Below are positions 55,901-64,000 of a DNA stretch of 64,000 nucleotides, in pieces. The stretch comes from Pseudomonas sp. KBW05. Its GTDB lineage: Bacteria; Pseudomonadota; Gammaproteobacteria; Pseudomonadales; Pseudomonadaceae. The notes beneath the pieces were generated by a model. It worked only from the letters and a program-made list of their open reading frames with translations. It was not told where the DNA came from and made no database searches. The stretch covers positions 1-64,000 of the forward strand of contig NZ_QAJM01000007.1 in assembly GCF_003852405.1 (NCBI RefSeq), written 5' to 3'. Each line of letters begins with the position of its first letter. The stretch's first letter is position 1. A program made the position numbers and the translations under genes.

Positions 55901-56399
55901 GCCTTACGTGCCGCTACTCAATCCACTGGACCTGGGCCTGCTGTTTGCGCTGCTGGGCATCTACCTGTGGTCGCGCAGTGCCGCACCGGAGCGTGGGCCG
56001 CATGTGGAGTTGATCGCCCAGGGCGTGGCGGGCATTTCGCTGTTCGCATTCTTTACCGCGCTGGTCATGCGCGCTGCGCACCATTGGGGCGGTGTGCCGT
56101 TCCAGTTGGATGCGTTGCTCGAATCGATGCTGGTGCAGGCCGGCCTGTCGATCGTATGGACGCTGATCGCCCTCGGCCTGATGATCGGCGGCCACCTGCG
56201 CCATCGTCGCGAAGTGTGGCTGATCGGCGCGGCGCTAATTGCGCTGGTGGTGGCCAAGCTGTTTTTTGTCGAATTGAGCAACCGTGGCGGGCTGGCGCGG
56301 ATCGTGTCGTTTATCGGCGTGGGCGGCTTGTTGCTGGTGGTGGGCTACTTTGCGCCGCTGCCGCCCAAGCGTGTGGGAACTGAGGGAGCATCGTCTTGA
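52902..56399 (+). CDS. DUF2339 polytopic membrane protein
   Basis: 1165 residues. The N-terminus has a short hydrophobic pair (MQWIFMLIGLALGWTLDES), a helical and Pro-rich cytosolic linker (about 45-150), then some two dozen membrane helices to the end. The first core helix has LRVGVVLLFLGLAFLLRYA, the usual DUF2339 start. Function unknown; the family co-occurs with DUF3999 proteins, as here, where the next gene overlaps by 1 bp. It may process or move an envelope component. Confidence 0.92.
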   Translation: MQWIFMLIGLALGWTLDESFSDAGIGALLGLGIGQAIRLTQLSAQADKQATQLETTQKALIALGERLRQLEVPAPPSSVIVEPPIPEPTPVAKAPELVWELPAELAPVAVVAETSRPLPEDAWAPTPRPEKEPAIPRGPNLIERAISGARNWLFGGNTVLRVGVVLLFLGLAFLLRYATEGMVVPIEVRYAGVAAAAIALLGLGWWLRLRNSNYGLMLQGTGIAVLYLTVFAAMRLHPLIDPGAALGLLVAVTVFSAILAITQDALGLACAAALGGFAAPILTSTGAGNHVALFSYFALLNAGILAIAWFKAWRLLNLIGFVGTFGIGFAWGMRSYTPELLWSTEPFLILFFLMYLAIGLLFARRKLLEMGDAPEGRDALLRWSAAKGDYVDGSLLFGPPLVGFGLQFALVQHLEFAAAFSALGLGIIYMGLARLLRGGRALLLAETCLALGVIFASLAIPLGLDARWTAAAWAVEGAGIFWLGLRQQRPLARAFGLLLQLGSALAFLSELRVGEHTLLDGAPLGALLLGAALLFSFDQLRKAAPEQAAGWERKGVPVLACLGLSFLYLLEPLLLQAQGTAISWALAGLLTLFVGLRIGSRTFLFTAFAVQLLGGALFLLRLQGGEGAAVFSAGWSGLLTASLIGLALIGGMLLAARDDMVRGDVRLLRGLSVVLLAGLVLINLAVLFVLPWESASGVWAASGLLIIWLSLYLQQRVSFVFGLLLQLIGGGSFLLSVPELLGPLTSEGLRPLAHSGFWTPLVLGLAALVGAWRLQREPHAPVFDVLKLQRLSDLLLVWGAAWWTLALVGEVLRFVPRELQGAFLLAIAAVSVAIWTLLAARLNWAALGMLCTLLMPAAGVVLLASAHAYYHPAAQFGWLAWLAVFAVHFISLRRLAATVPGKVLSAAHVLGCWMLIGVLALELRYGLLLLSDQYNAWRWLGWAILPSLYLVLAAAPRNWPWPVAAYPREYRVLAALPLAVLMLGWFWLANMFSDGTAEPLPYVPLLNPLDLGLLFALLGIYLWSRSAAPERGPHVELIAQGVAGISLFAFFTALVMRAAHHWGGVPFQLDALLESMLVQAGLSIVWTLIALGLMIGGHLRHRREVWLIGAALIALVVAKLFFVELSNRGGLARIVSFIGVGGLLLVVGYFAPLPPKRVGTEGASS

Positions 56400-57748
56400 T
56401 GGGCAAGCTGAGTCTGAGTGGGTTGGCGTTGTGGCTGCTGTGTTCGGCGGCCTACGCCCAGGAAACGCCGGCCGACTTCGCGGTCCAGGTGCCGCTGGCG
56501 GTGAGTGGCGCCGGCCCCTGGTATCGCCTGGAGTTGCCGTTGGCGGTGCAATTGCGCGCGCGGCAGGCCGATCTCAGCGACGTGCGGGTGTTCAGCGCCG
56601 CCGGGGAGGCGCAGGCCTACGCGCTGTCCCGCCAACCCGCGCAGCGCAGCGAAAGCCGCCATGTGGCGGATGTGAAGTGGTTCCCACTGTACGCCGCCGA
56701 CACCCATGAAGCCTTGCCGGGCGTGGTGATGAAATCCACCAGCGAAGGCACGTTGCTGGAAATCCGCCCCTCCACGCCCCAGGCGCAGCAGGTGTTGCGC
56801 GGCTGGGTGCTGGATGCCAGCGCGATCAAGGCGCCGTTGCAGCAACTGAGCCTGGACTGGAGCCGTGAGCAAGAGGGTTTCCAGCGTTTCAGCATCGAGG
56901 CCAGCGATGATTTGCAACACTGGACACCGTGGGGCGACGGGCAAGTGGCGCGCCTGTCGTTTGCCGACGAGCGGGTCGAGCAGCATGACGTGAACCTGCC
57001 GGGGCGGTCGGCGCGTTACCTGCGCCTGGTGTGGCAAGGCCAGGCCGCGCCGCAGTTGACCTCGGCCAAGCTGGTCAGCGCCACTAGCAGCAGCCTGCCA
57101 ATGCCGCTGGTGTGGTCGCAGCCGTTGGCGGGCACGCGGCTCAAGGCGGGCGAATACAGTTGGCAGTTGCCGACCGGGCTGAACATCGAGCGCTTGCGTG
57201 TCGCATTGAACCAGCCCAACACCTTGGCGCCCGTGACGCTGTCCGGGCGTCGCGACAGCCAGCAAGCCTGGCAACCGTTGAGCAACGGTTTGCTCTATCG
57301 CCTGGCCCAGAACGGCCAGGACGTGGTGCAGGATGAGTTGCCGCTGCCGGGGCAGGTGGTCACTGAGCTCAAGTTGCAGGTGGACGAACGCGGCGGCGGC
57401 CTGGGCGTCGAGGCGCCGGCCCTGCGCTTTGCGGTGCGCGCCACGCAGTTGGTGTTCCTGGCGCGGGGTGAGCCGCCGTTTACCCTGGCGCTGGGCAACG
57501 CGTCGGTGAAGGCGGCGAACCTGCCGTTGACCACGCTGATCCCGGACTACAGTGCCGAGCGCTTCAAGACGCTGGGGCAGGCGAAGGTAGCAGGGGAGGT
57601 GGTGGTCAAAACAGCCGCCGTTGCCGCTGCGCCTGAAGCCGGTGCCGACTGGAAGAAACTCGGCCTGTGGGCCGTGCTCCTGCTCGGTGTGGCGGCGCTG
57701 GGAGGCATGGCCTACAGTTTGTTGCGCAAGCCCCAGGCCAAACCGTGA
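56399..57748 (+). CDS. DUF3999 periplasmic protein with C-terminal anchor
   Basis: 449 residues. Signal peptide MGKLSLSGLALWLLCSAAYA, then a beta-rich periplasmic region with galactose-binding-like segments (VEQHDVNLPGRSARYLRLVW), and one C-terminal helix (LGLWAVLLLGVAALGGMAYSLL). This fits DUF3999. The ATG shares TGATG with the DUF2339 stop, so the two proteins are translationally coupled and probably form a complex. Role unknown. Confidence 0.9.
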   Translation: MGKLSLSGLALWLLCSAAYAQETPADFAVQVPLAVSGAGPWYRLELPLAVQLRARQADLSDVRVFSAAGEAQAYALSRQPAQRSESRHVADVKWFPLYAADTHEALPGVVMKSTSEGTLLEIRPSTPQAQQVLRGWVLDASAIKAPLQQLSLDWSREQEGFQRFSIEASDDLQHWTPWGDGQVARLSFADERVEQHDVNLPGRSARYLRLVWQGQAAPQLTSAKLVSATSSSLPMPLVWSQPLAGTRLKAGEYSWQLPTGLNIERLRVALNQPNTLAPVTLSGRRDSQQAWQPLSNGLLYRLAQNGQDVVQDELPLPGQVVTELKLQVDERGGGLGVEAPALRFAVRATQLVFLARGEPPFTLALGNASVKAANLPLTTLIPDYSAERFKTLGQAKVAGEVVVKTAAVAAAPEAGADWKKLGLWAVLLLGVAALGGMAYSLLRKPQAKP

Positions 57749-57844
57749 ACTCTATTGGCGTTAAATCCTCTGATTAGAGGAAATCAGCCCCGACTCGCGT
57801 TAAACTGCGCGGGTTTTTAAGCCCCCCATTCTCCGGAGCCTTAC

Positions 57845-58855
57845 ATGTCCCGCGTTACCTTGAGTCGCTATTTGATCGAGCAGACCCGCAGCAACAACAC
57901 GCCTGCCGATCTGCGCTTCCTTATCGAAGTGGTGGCGCGTGCTTGCAAGGAAATCAGCCACGCCGTGTCCAAAGGCGCACTGGGTGGTGTCCTGGGCAGC
58001 ATGGGCACTGAAAACGTGCAGGGCGAAGTGCAGAAGAAGCTCGACGTGATCTCCAACGAGATCCTGCTCGAAGCCAACGAATGGGGCGGTCACTTGGCCG
58101 GCATGGCGTCCGAAGAAATGGACAATGCCTACCAGATCCCGGGCAAATACCCGAAAGGCGCGTACCTGCTGGTGTTCGATCCACTGGACGGTTCGTCCAA
58201 CATCGACATCAACGCCCCGGTTGGCACCATCTTCTCGGTACTGCGTTGCCCGAACGAATACCTGAGCCAGAACGAGCCGCTGAACGAGAAAGCGTTCCTG
58301 CAGCCAGGCACCCAACAGGTTGCTGCCGGCTACGCGATCTACGGCCCACAGACCATGTTGGTGCTGACCCTGGGCGACGGCGTCAAAGGCTTCACCCTGG
58401 ACCGCGAAATGGGCAGCTTCGTGCTGACCCACGAAGACATCACCATTCCTGCCGCTACCCAGGAATTCGCGATCAACATGTCCAACCAGCGCCACTGGGA
58501 AGAGCCGGTGACCCGCTACGTTGGCGAGCTGATGGCGGGCGAAGAAGGCCCGTTGAAGAAAAACTTCAACATGCGCTGGGTGGCCGCAATGGTTGCCGAC
58601 GTGCACCGTATCCTGACCCGTGGTGGCCTGTTCATGTACCCTCGCGACAGCCGCGAGCCGTCCAAACCGGGCAAGCTGCGCCTGATGTACGAAGCCAACC
58701 CGATGTCGTTCCTGGTTGAGCAAGCGGGCGGCGCGTCCACCGACGGCCACCAGCGTATCCTCGACATCCAGCCGGAAGGCCTGCACCAGCGTGTGGCGGT
58801 GTTCCTGGGTTCGAAGGAAGAAGTTGAGCGCGTGACGGCGTATCACAAGAAGTAA
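57845..58855 (+). CDS. fbp: Fructose-1,6-bisphosphatase class 1
   Basis: 336 residues. Metal-site motif [20 protein letters not shown] is the class 1 signature, followed by [21 protein letters not shown] and GRxx-like terminal FLMYEANPM. Gluconeogenic hydrolysis of fructose-1,6-bisphosphate. Own promoter region of ~95 bp and own terminator. Confidence 0.97.
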   Translation: MSRVTLSRYLIEQTRSNNTPADLRFLIEVVARACKEISHAVSKGALGGVLGSMGTENVQGEVQKKLDVISNEILLEANEWGGHLAGMASEEMDNAYQIPGKYPKGAYLLVFDPLDGSSNIDINAPVGTIFSVLRCPNEYLSQNEPLNEKAFLQPGTQQVAAGYAIYGPQTMLVLTLGDGVKGFTLDREMGSFVLTHEDITIPAATQEFAINMSNQRHWEEPVTRYVGELMAGEEGPLKKNFNMRWVAAMVADVHRILTRGGLFMYPRDSREPSKPGKLRLMYEANPMSFLVEQAGGASTDGHQRILDIQPEGLHQRVAVFLGSKEEVERVTAYHKK

Positions 58856-58903
58856 ATTGCTGCGATAAGTGATCGGCAGTGTTGTGAGCCGGTTCACCCT
58901 AAA

Positions 58904-58942
58904 AGAAGCCCCGAAACGTTTCAGCGTTTTCGGGGCTTTTTT
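58904..58942 (+). terminator. fbp terminator
   Basis: AAGCCCCGAAACG and CGTTTTCGGGGCTT arms followed by a T-tract (TTTTTTGTTTTT). Clear Rho-independent terminator. Confidence 0.93.
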
Positions 58943-59031
58943 GTTTTTGCTCGTCGGGAACCAGAAACCCCTTTTCCCTTCTAAGCTTCTGGCAGACCCC
59001 CATGCTGCTTCGTCCCTCCAGGAGTTTTTCC

Positions 59032-59286
59032 ATGTCGTTACGCCGTCTCGCCCTGCTGACTTTTTGCGTGCTGTTGGCCGCTTGCAGCAAGGTCAACCAA
59101 GAAAACTACGCAAAGCTGTCGGCTGGCATGGCCAAGGCCGAGGTGGAGTCGCTGTTGGGTAAGCCGACCGATTGTTCCGGCGCACTGGGCATGTCCAGCT
59201 GCACCTGGGGCGATAAAACCAGCTTTATCAGCGTGCAATATGCCGGTGACAAGGTTCTGATGTTTTCCGGGCAAGGCCTGAAGTAA
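59032..59286 (+). CDS. Small lipoprotein, SmpA/BamE-like fold
   Basis: 84 residues. Lipoprotein signal MSLRRLALLTFCVLLAAC with lipobox LAAC; the mature part has the SmpA/BamE-like pattern NYAKLSAGMAKAEVESLLGKP. Two further Cys may pair. An AGGAG ribosome site fixes the start. It lies 30 bp before the lipocalin gene and is probably co-transcribed. It is not BamE itself (too short and differently placed). Function unknown. Confidence 0.85.
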   Translation: MSLRRLALLTFCVLLAACSKVNQENYAKLSAGMAKAEVESLLGKPTDCSGALGMSSCTWGDKTSFISVQYAGDKVLMFSGQGLK

Positions 59287-59316
59287 ACCGGGGCGCGAGC
59301 CTGCGGGAGAAGAAGA

Positions 59317-59886
59317 ATGATGCGTTTTGTTTTATACCTTTGCGCCAGCCTGTTTTTGGCAGGCTGCGCCAGCCATTCTGGCGATGATCTGCAACCCAAG
59401 ACCGCGAGCAACGTCAACCTCAAGCGTTACCAGGGCACCTGGTACGAGCTGGCGCGATTGCCGATGTACTTCCAGCGCAACTGCGCGCAGTCCGAAGCCC
59501 GTTACACCTTGTTGCCGGATGGCGACATGTCGGTGTTCAACCGCTGCCTGACGACTGAATGGAAGTGGGAAGAAGCCAAAGGCACCGCCACCCCGCAAGT
59601 GCCGGGCAAGACCGACAAGCTTTGGGTGGAATTCAACAATTGGTTCACGTCGTTGCTGCCGGGCGTCGCCAAGGGCGATTACTGGGTGTTGTATGTCAGC
59701 GATGACTACAAGACCGCCATTGTTGGCAGCCCGAGCCGGCGTTATATGTGGATCTTGTCGCGTACGCCGACGGTCAATGCGGACACCCGTGAAGATCTGC
59801 TGAGCAGGGCGCGACAGCAGGGGTATGACACCACGCGGTTGATCTGGCGTACGTCGGACAAGCAGATGGCGAAGACTTCGCAGTAA
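59317..59886 (+). CDS. blc: Outer-membrane lipocalin Blc
   Basis: 189 residues. Lipoprotein signal MMRFVLYLCASLFLAGC with lipobox LAGC. Lipocalin motifs: RYQGTWYELARLP at the first strand, YWVLYVSDDYKTAIVGSPSR and RYMWILSRTP. Binds lipids (lysophospholipids in E. coli Blc) at the outer membrane. It begins 30 bp after the SmpA-like gene. A REPIN follows. Confidence 0.92.
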   Translation: MMRFVLYLCASLFLAGCASHSGDDLQPKTASNVNLKRYQGTWYELARLPMYFQRNCAQSEARYTLLPDGDMSVFNRCLTTEWKWEEAKGTATPQVPGKTDKLWVEFNNWFTSLLPGVAKGDYWVLYVSDDYKTAIVGSPSRRYMWILSRTPTVNADTREDLLSRARQQGYDTTRLIWRTSDKQMAKTSQ

Positions 59887-59909
59887 CCCTGAATCAACGC
59901 GGATCAAAA

Positions 59910-60000
59910 ATGTGGGAGCGGGCTTGCTCGCGAAAGCGGTATATCAGCACCAGATGCAGTGACTGACACACCGCTTTCGCGAGCAAGCCCGCTCCCACAT
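59910..60000. repeat. REPIN (REP doublet)
   Basis: GTGGGAGCGGGC doublet with a ~45-bp loop, between the convergent blc and hutF. Arms extend to ATG/CAT. Confidence 0.95.
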
Positions 60001-60003
60001 GTT

Positions 60004-61368
60004 TTAACCGAGTAGGTCCTTCAGGACTTGGGTGAATGCGCGATTGCTGTCTTCTTCGCTGGCATGGTGCCCATCCCGTACCACCCACTTCCCGTTCACC
60101 AGCACATCCCGCACCTGCCGATCCCCGCCCGCGAATAACCAGCGGTTGAGAATCCCATCCTCGCTAGCCGTCGCCAGGTACGGATCATTGCCATCCAGCA
60201 CAATCCAGTCTGCGCGTTTGCCCACTTCCAAGCGCCCAATCGGCTGGCCCAACGCCTGGGCACCACCGTCTAGGGCGGCGTCAAACAGCGTACGTCCGAC
60301 CATCGGCTGGTCACTGCGATACAGACGATTGCGCCGTTGATCGCGCAAGCGCTGGCCATATTCCAGCCAACGCAATTCTTCCACCACGCTCAACGACACA
60401 TGGCTGTCAGACCCAATCCCCATGCGCCCGCCCTGGGCCAGGAAATCCACCGCCGGGAAAATCCCATCACCCAGGTTCGCCTCGGTGGTCAGGCACAACC
60501 CCGCAATCGCCCGGCTCTTGGCCATGCGCGTGACTTCATGCGCATCGGCGTGGGTGGCATGCACCAGGCACCAGCGCTCATCCACTGCCACATTGTCATA
60601 CAGCCATTGCAGCGGGCGTTTGCCGCTCCAGGCCAGGCAGTCGTCGACTTCCTTTTGTTGTTCGGCGATGTGGATATGCACCGGGCAGGCCTTGTCGCTG
60701 GCCGCCAGCACTGTGCTGATCTGTTGCGGTGTGACCGCGCGCAGGGAGTGGAAGCACAGGCCCAGCTGCTGCGCCGGTTGCGCGGCAAGGATCGGCTTGA
60801 GGCGCGCTTGCAGGTCCAGGTAGTTTTCGGTGCTGTTGATAAACCGGCGCTGGCCCTCGTTCGGCGCTTGCCCACCAAAACCTGAATGGGTGTAGAGCAC
60901 CGGCAACAACGTCAAACCGATCCCGCTGCTGGCCGCCGCCTGGCTGATCTGCCGCGACAGCTCGGTGCGATCGGCATAGGGCTGGCCGCTGACGTCATGG
61001 TGCACGTAATGGAATTCGGCCACCGAGGTGTAGCCGGCCTTGAGCATCTCGATATACAGCTGGCGCGCGATCACCTGCAATTGGTCCGGGCTGATCTTGC
61101 CGACCATGCGGTACATCAGGTCGCGCCAGGTCCAGAAGCTGTCATTCGGGTTGCCCGCTACTTCGGCCAAACCGGCCATGGCGCGCTGGAAAGCATGGGA
61201 GTGCAGGTTCGGTATGCCCGCCAACACCGGGCCTCTCAGCAGCTCGGCGCCCTCTGCACTGGCGTTGGCCGCAACCTGTGTCAGCAGGCCATCGGCGCTG
61301 ACTTCAAGACGTACATCATTGGCCCATCCATTAGGCAGCAGTGCGCGTTCGGCAAAGAAAGCGGACAT
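60004..61368 (-). CDS. hutF: Formimidoylglutamate deiminase HutF
   Basis: 454 residues, amidohydrolase superfamily. Metal ligands in GIPNLHSHAFQRAM, HIHIAEQQKEVDDC, WCLVHATHADAHE and GIGSDSHVSLS. It converts N-formimidoyl-L-glutamate to N-formyl-L-glutamate, the five-step histidine route of pseudomonads. The start at MSAFFAERALLP is the usual one; two codons upstream are open. The promoter region towards hutC holds a HutC-type palindrome. Confidence 0.95.
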   Translation of the reverse strand: MSAFFAERALLPNGWANDVRLEVSADGLLTQVAANASAEGAELLRGPVLAGIPNLHSHAFQRAMAGLAEVAGNPNDSFWTWRDLMYRMVGKISPDQLQVIARQLYIEMLKAGYTSVAEFHYVHHDVSGQPYADRTELSRQISQAAASSGIGLTLLPVLYTHSGFGGQAPNEGQRRFINSTENYLDLQARLKPILAAQPAQQLGLCFHSLRAVTPQQISTVLAASDKACPVHIHIAEQQKEVDDCLAWSGKRPLQWLYDNVAVDERWCLVHATHADAHEVTRMAKSRAIAGLCLTTEANLGDGIFPAVDFLAQGGRMGIGSDSHVSLSVVEELRWLEYGQRLRDQRRNRLYRSDQPMVGRTLFDAALDGGAQALGQPIGRLEVGKRADWIVLDGNDPYLATASEDGILNRWLFAGGDRQVRDVLVNGKWVVRDGHHASEEDSNRAFTQVLKDLLG

Positions 61369-61396
61369 GATCAAGGCACCCCGGTCGTGTGTTTAT

Positions 61397-61414
61397 TTGT
61401 ATATACATATACAG
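61397..61414. promoter_or_regulatory. HutC-operator-like palindrome between hutF and hutC
   Basis: TTGTATATACATATACAG. The core TGTATATACA is palindromic and related to the CTTGTATGTACAAG operator before hutU. It lies 29 bp before hutF and 62 bp before hutC, so it could autoregulate both. Confidence 0.65.
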
Positions 61415-61476
61415 ACGTTTGCCTGCTCGGTAAACTCCGGCAATCTATGCATCTTTTCCCCCTGCAAGGATTCCCT

Positions 61477-62226
61477 GTGCCGACTCCGCCTGCCAAGTCT
61501 TCGCTGGCTGCCCACATGGACGAAAGTCCGGCGCCCTTGTATGCCCGCGTCAAACAGATGATCAGCCAGCAGATTCTCAACGGCAACTGGCCGCCTCATT
61601 ACCGCGTGCCGTCGGAGAGCGAGCTGGTCAGCCAACTGGGCTTCAGCCGCATGACCATCAACCGCGCCCTGCGCGAGCTCACCGCCGAAGGGTTGCTGGT
61701 GCGCATGCAAGGCGTCGGCACCTTTGTCGCCGAACCCAAGAGCCAGTCGGCGCTGTTCGAAGTGCACAACATTGCCGATGAGATCGCCTCCCGCGGTCAT
61801 CGGCATACGTGCCAGGTTATCCACCTGGGCGAAGAGGCCGCCGGTTCCGAACGCGCCGTTGCTCTGGAAATGCGTGAAGGCGGGCGGGTGTTCCATTCGC
61901 TGATCGTGCACTTCGAAAACGATATTCCCGTGCAAATCGAAGACCGCTTCGTTAACGCCCTGGTCGCCCCGGAATACCTGCAACAGGATTTCACCCAGCA
62001 GACCCCTTACGCCTACTTGAACCAGGTTGCGCCGCTGACCGAAGGCGAGCACGTGGTGGAAGCCATCCTCGCCGACGCCGCTGAGTGCAAGCTGCTGCAA
62101 ATCGAACCCACGGAGCCGTGCCTGTTGATTCGCCGCCGCACCTGGTCCGGTCGCCAACCGGTGACTGCCGCACGGTTGATCCACCCCGGTTCCCGTCACA
62201 GCCTGGAAGGACGTTTCAGTAAATGA
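61477..62226 (+). CDS. hutC: Histidine utilization repressor HutC (GntR family)
   Basis: 249 residues from a GTG with CAAGGA upstream; an ATG ten codons earlier is an alternative. N-terminal winged helix-turn-helix (RVPSESELVSQLGFSRMTINRALREL) and C-terminal UTRA ligand domain (RVFHSLIVHFENDIPVQIEDRFVN). It represses hut genes and is released by urocanate. Its ATGA overlap couples it to hutD. Confidence 0.94.
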   Translation: MPTPPAKSSLAAHMDESPAPLYARVKQMISQQILNGNWPPHYRVPSESELVSQLGFSRMTINRALRELTAEGLLVRMQGVGTFVAEPKSQSALFEVHNIADEIASRGHRHTCQVIHLGEEAAGSERAVALEMREGGRVFHSLIVHFENDIPVQIEDRFVNALVAPEYLQQDFTQQTPYAYLNQVAPLTEGEHVVEAILADAAECKLLQIEPTEPCLLIRRRTWSGRQPVTAARLIHPGSRHSLEGRFSK

Positions 62227-62783
62227 GTGCAGTGAAAGTCTGGCGCGCCACTGACTACGTGCGCATGCCGTGGAAAAACGGCGGCGGCAGCACCGAAGAA
62301 ATCACCCGTGACGCCGGCAGCGGCCTGGATGGTTTTGGCTGGCGCCTGTCGATTGCCGATATCGCTGAGTCGGGCGGGTTCTCCACCTTTGCCGGCTACC
62401 AGCGTTTGATCACCGTGATCCAGGGCGCGGGCATGGTGTTGACTGTGGATGGTGAGGAACAGCGCGGGTTGTTACCGCTGCAAGCGTTCGCGTTCAAGGG
62501 TGACAGCCAGGTGGCGTGTCGCTTGATCACCGGGCCGATTCGCGATTTCAACCTGATCTATTCGCCAGCGCGTTATCACGCGCGGTTGCAGTGGGTGGAT
62601 GGCGAGCAGCGGATTTTCACTACGGCGCAGACGGTGTTGGTGTTCAGCGTGGCGGATGAAGTGAAAGTGTTGGGCGAGAAGCTCGGCCATCACGATTGCC
62701 TGCAAGTGGACGGTAACACTGGCTTGCTGGATATCTCCGTGGCTGGCCGCAGTTGCATCATCGAACTGACCGCGCGCGGTTAA
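62223..62783 (+). CDS. hutD: HutD family protein
   Basis: 186 residues, a small bicupin. VWRATDYVRMPWKNGGGSTEEI and DGFGWRLSIADIAESGGFS are the HutD signature. In P. fluorescens HutD limits over-induction of the hut genes, possibly by binding urocanate or N-formylglutamate. The start overlaps the hutC stop by 4 bp. Confidence 0.93.
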   Translation: MSAVKVWRATDYVRMPWKNGGGSTEEITRDAGSGLDGFGWRLSIADIAESGGFSTFAGYQRLITVIQGAGMVLTVDGEEQRGLLPLQAFAFKGDSQVACRLITGPIRDFNLIYSPARYHARLQWVDGEQRIFTTAQTVLVFSVADEVKVLGEKLGHHDCLQVDGNTGLLDISVAGRSCIIELTARG

Positions 62784-62785
62784 AA

Positions 62786-62876
62786 ATGTGGGAGCGGGCT
62801 TGCTCGCGAAAGCGGTGTATCAGTACCAGATGAGCTGGCTGACCTACCGCATTCGCGAGCAAGCCCGCTCCCACAT
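62786..62876. repeat. REPIN (REP doublet)
   Basis: GTGGGAGCGGGC doublet with ~45-bp loop, immediately after hutD. Confidence 0.95.
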
Positions 62877-63082
62877 TGGTTTTGTGGTGTTCACAAAACT
62901 TGTTTCCAACCCGCGCACCACTTTGTTACCGAACGCCCCAGCATGGCGCAAAGCCATGCCGACGCAACAAACATCCCCCGCGACAAAACTCCCTCGTAAG
63001 AAATTTCATCAACCCCCGAAGCCTTAATTTCCAAGGCTCGCACGCCCTTTCCCGAAAAATATCAACAGCCCCCTCCGCAAGT

Positions 63083-63098
63083 TGGCCGCTTGATTGCA
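63083..63098 (+). promoter_or_regulatory. Sigma-54 promoter of hutU
   Basis: TGGCCGCTTGATTGCA has GG and GC 10 bases apart (TGGCCG-N5-TTGC). It lies 90 bp before hutU. A sigma-54-dependent hutU promoter driven by CbrB/NtrC is known in P. fluorescens SBW25. Confidence 0.85.
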
Positions 63099-63102
63099 TA
63101 TG

Positions 63103-63116
63103 CTTGTATGTACAAG
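63103..63116. promoter_or_regulatory. HutC operator
   Basis: CTTGTATGTACAAG is a perfect 14-bp palindrome identical to the HutC operator reported for P. putida. It starts five bases after the sigma-54 promoter, so HutC would sit on the transcription start point. Confidence 0.9.
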
Positions 63117-63187
63117 TAAAGATGTGTGCGTAAGAGTCCACATCGCACCAATCAAGTATGCGCATCGATCGCTGAGGAGTCTGAGTT

Positions 63188-64000
63188 GTGACCAAGCCTA
63201 CTAAATACCGTGACGTAGAAATCCGCGCCGCCCACGGTAACAAGCTCACCGCCAAAAGCTGGCTGACTGAAGCGCCGCTGCGCATGCTGATGAACAACCT
63301 CGACCCACAAGTGGCCGAGAACCCGAAAGAGCTGGTGGTGTACGGCGGTATCGGCCGTGCGGCGCGCAACTGGGAGTGCTACGACCAGATCGTCGAGAGC
63401 CTGACCAACCTGAACGACGACGAAACCCTGCTGGTGCAATCCGGCAAGCCGGTCGGCGTGTTCAAGACCCACAGCAATGCACCGCGCGTACTGATCGCCA
63501 ACTCCAACCTGGTGCCGCACTGGGCCAGCTGGGAACACTTCAACGAACTGGATGCCAAGGGCCTGGCCATGTACGGCCAGATGACCGCCGGCAGCTGGAT
63601 CTACATCGGCAGCCAGGGCATCGTCCAGGGCACCTACGAAACCTTCGTCGAAGCCGGTCGCCAACATTACAACAGCGACCTGACAGGGCGCTGGGTGCTC
63701 ACCGCCGGTCTCGGCGGCATGGGCGGCGCGCAGCCATTGGCCGCCACCCTGGCCGGTGCATGCTCGCTGAACATTGAATGCCAGCAGGTCAGCATCGATT
63801 TCCGCCTGGCCAGCCGCTATGTCGATGAGCAAGCCACCGACCTCGACGACGCCCTGGCGCGCATCGCCAAGTACACCAAGGAAGGCAAGGCCATCTCCAT
63901 CGCCCTGCTGGGTAACGCCGCCGAAATCCTGCCGGAGCTGGTCAAGCGCGGCGTGCGCCCGGACATGGTCACCGACCAGACCAGCGCCCACGACCCGCTC
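63188..64000 (+). CDS. hutU: Urocanate hydratase HutU, N-terminal part (3' end outside window)
   Basis: 271 codons to the window edge, starting with GTG as [17 protein letters not shown]. Hallmarks [44 protein letters not shown], and [20 protein letters not shown] of the NAD+-binding site. It hydrates urocanate to imidazolone propionate. A GAGGAG ribosome site lies 8-13 bases upstream. Controlled by the sigma-54 promoter and HutC operator just before it. Confidence 0.97.
   Translation, partial: MTKPTKYRDVEIRAAHGNKLTAKSWLTEAPLRMLMNNLDPQVAENPKELVVYGGIGRAARNWECYDQIVESLTNLNDDETLLVQSGKPVGVFKTHSNAPRVLIANSNLVPHWASWEHFNELDAKGLAMYGQMTAGSWIYIGSQGIVQGTYETFVEAGRQHYNSDLTGRWVLTAGLGGMGGAQPLAATLAGACSLNIECQQVSIDFRLASRYVDEQATDLDDALARIAKYTKEGKAISIALLGNAAEILPELVKRGVRPDMVTDQTSAHDPL

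Larger units (their letters stand above)
62784..63187. other. 404-bp hutD-hutU region
   Basis: REPIN first, then a hutU control region with the sigma-54 promoter and HutC operator. The middle (62880-63080) shows no credible ORF. CbrB or NtrC sites would be expected there but I see no clear palindrome. Confidence 0.6.

Overview
The window reads as chromosome of a Pseudomonas fluorescens-group bacterium. The evidence is GC-rich coding, a Lap adhesin control locus, hut genes with HutC-type operators, a glnA-ntrBC nitrogen block, and many GTGGGAGCGGGC-type REP doublets (REPINs) between genes. Most of it is core metabolism and envelope maintenance, with a few accessory islands.

Layout. 1-8.4 kb is a biofilm block: the 3' end of a giant LapA-type type I-secreted adhesin, a small conserved gene, the c-di-GMP receptor LapD, its target protease LapG, and a lone BcsQ/WssA-like ParA ATPase without other cellulose genes. 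8.7-13 kb is a minus-strand operon for a polar amino acid ABC importer (hisP-J-Q-M order) ending in an overlapping methyltransferase. 13.5-19.5 kb holds gabP (sigma-54-type promoter), an alpha/beta hydrolase, an orphan StbD-like antitoxin, a BART-superfamily transporter and an ArnT-like glycosyltransferase. tRNA-Phe and the overlapping asmA-mutY-yggX operon follow. 23.7-28.6 kb has an OFA-type MFS transporter and hisB-hisH-DUF2164-hisA-hisF.

29-32 kb is the most unusual region. A secreted chymotrypsin-fold protease gene and a Vps62-domain gene lie in tandem, and each is preceded by the same two-part motif at identical spacing. 32-38 kb is the envelope set (divergent polysaccharide deacetylase, CtpA, EnvC) and gpmI. 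Between envC and gpmI sits an oppositely oriented stand-alone gene that resembles the C-terminal PBECR2-type nuclease domain of Mu-like phage head proteins. 38.5-40.7 kb: rhodanese-like protein, grxC, secB, trmL and a membrane-anchored unknown. Next comes a non-coding stretch with three hairpin repeats whose stems covary.

41-49 kb: ntrC-ntrB, glnA (sigma-54 promoter), thiI and typA. 49.6-59.9 kb: YkgJ-type cysteine-cluster protein, glgP, DUF2339/DUF3999 membrane pair, fbp and two lipoproteins. 60-64 kb: hutF, hutCD and the start of hutU, with a sigma-54 promoter and an adjoining HutC operator.

All functional calls are by reading motifs; no database search was run.
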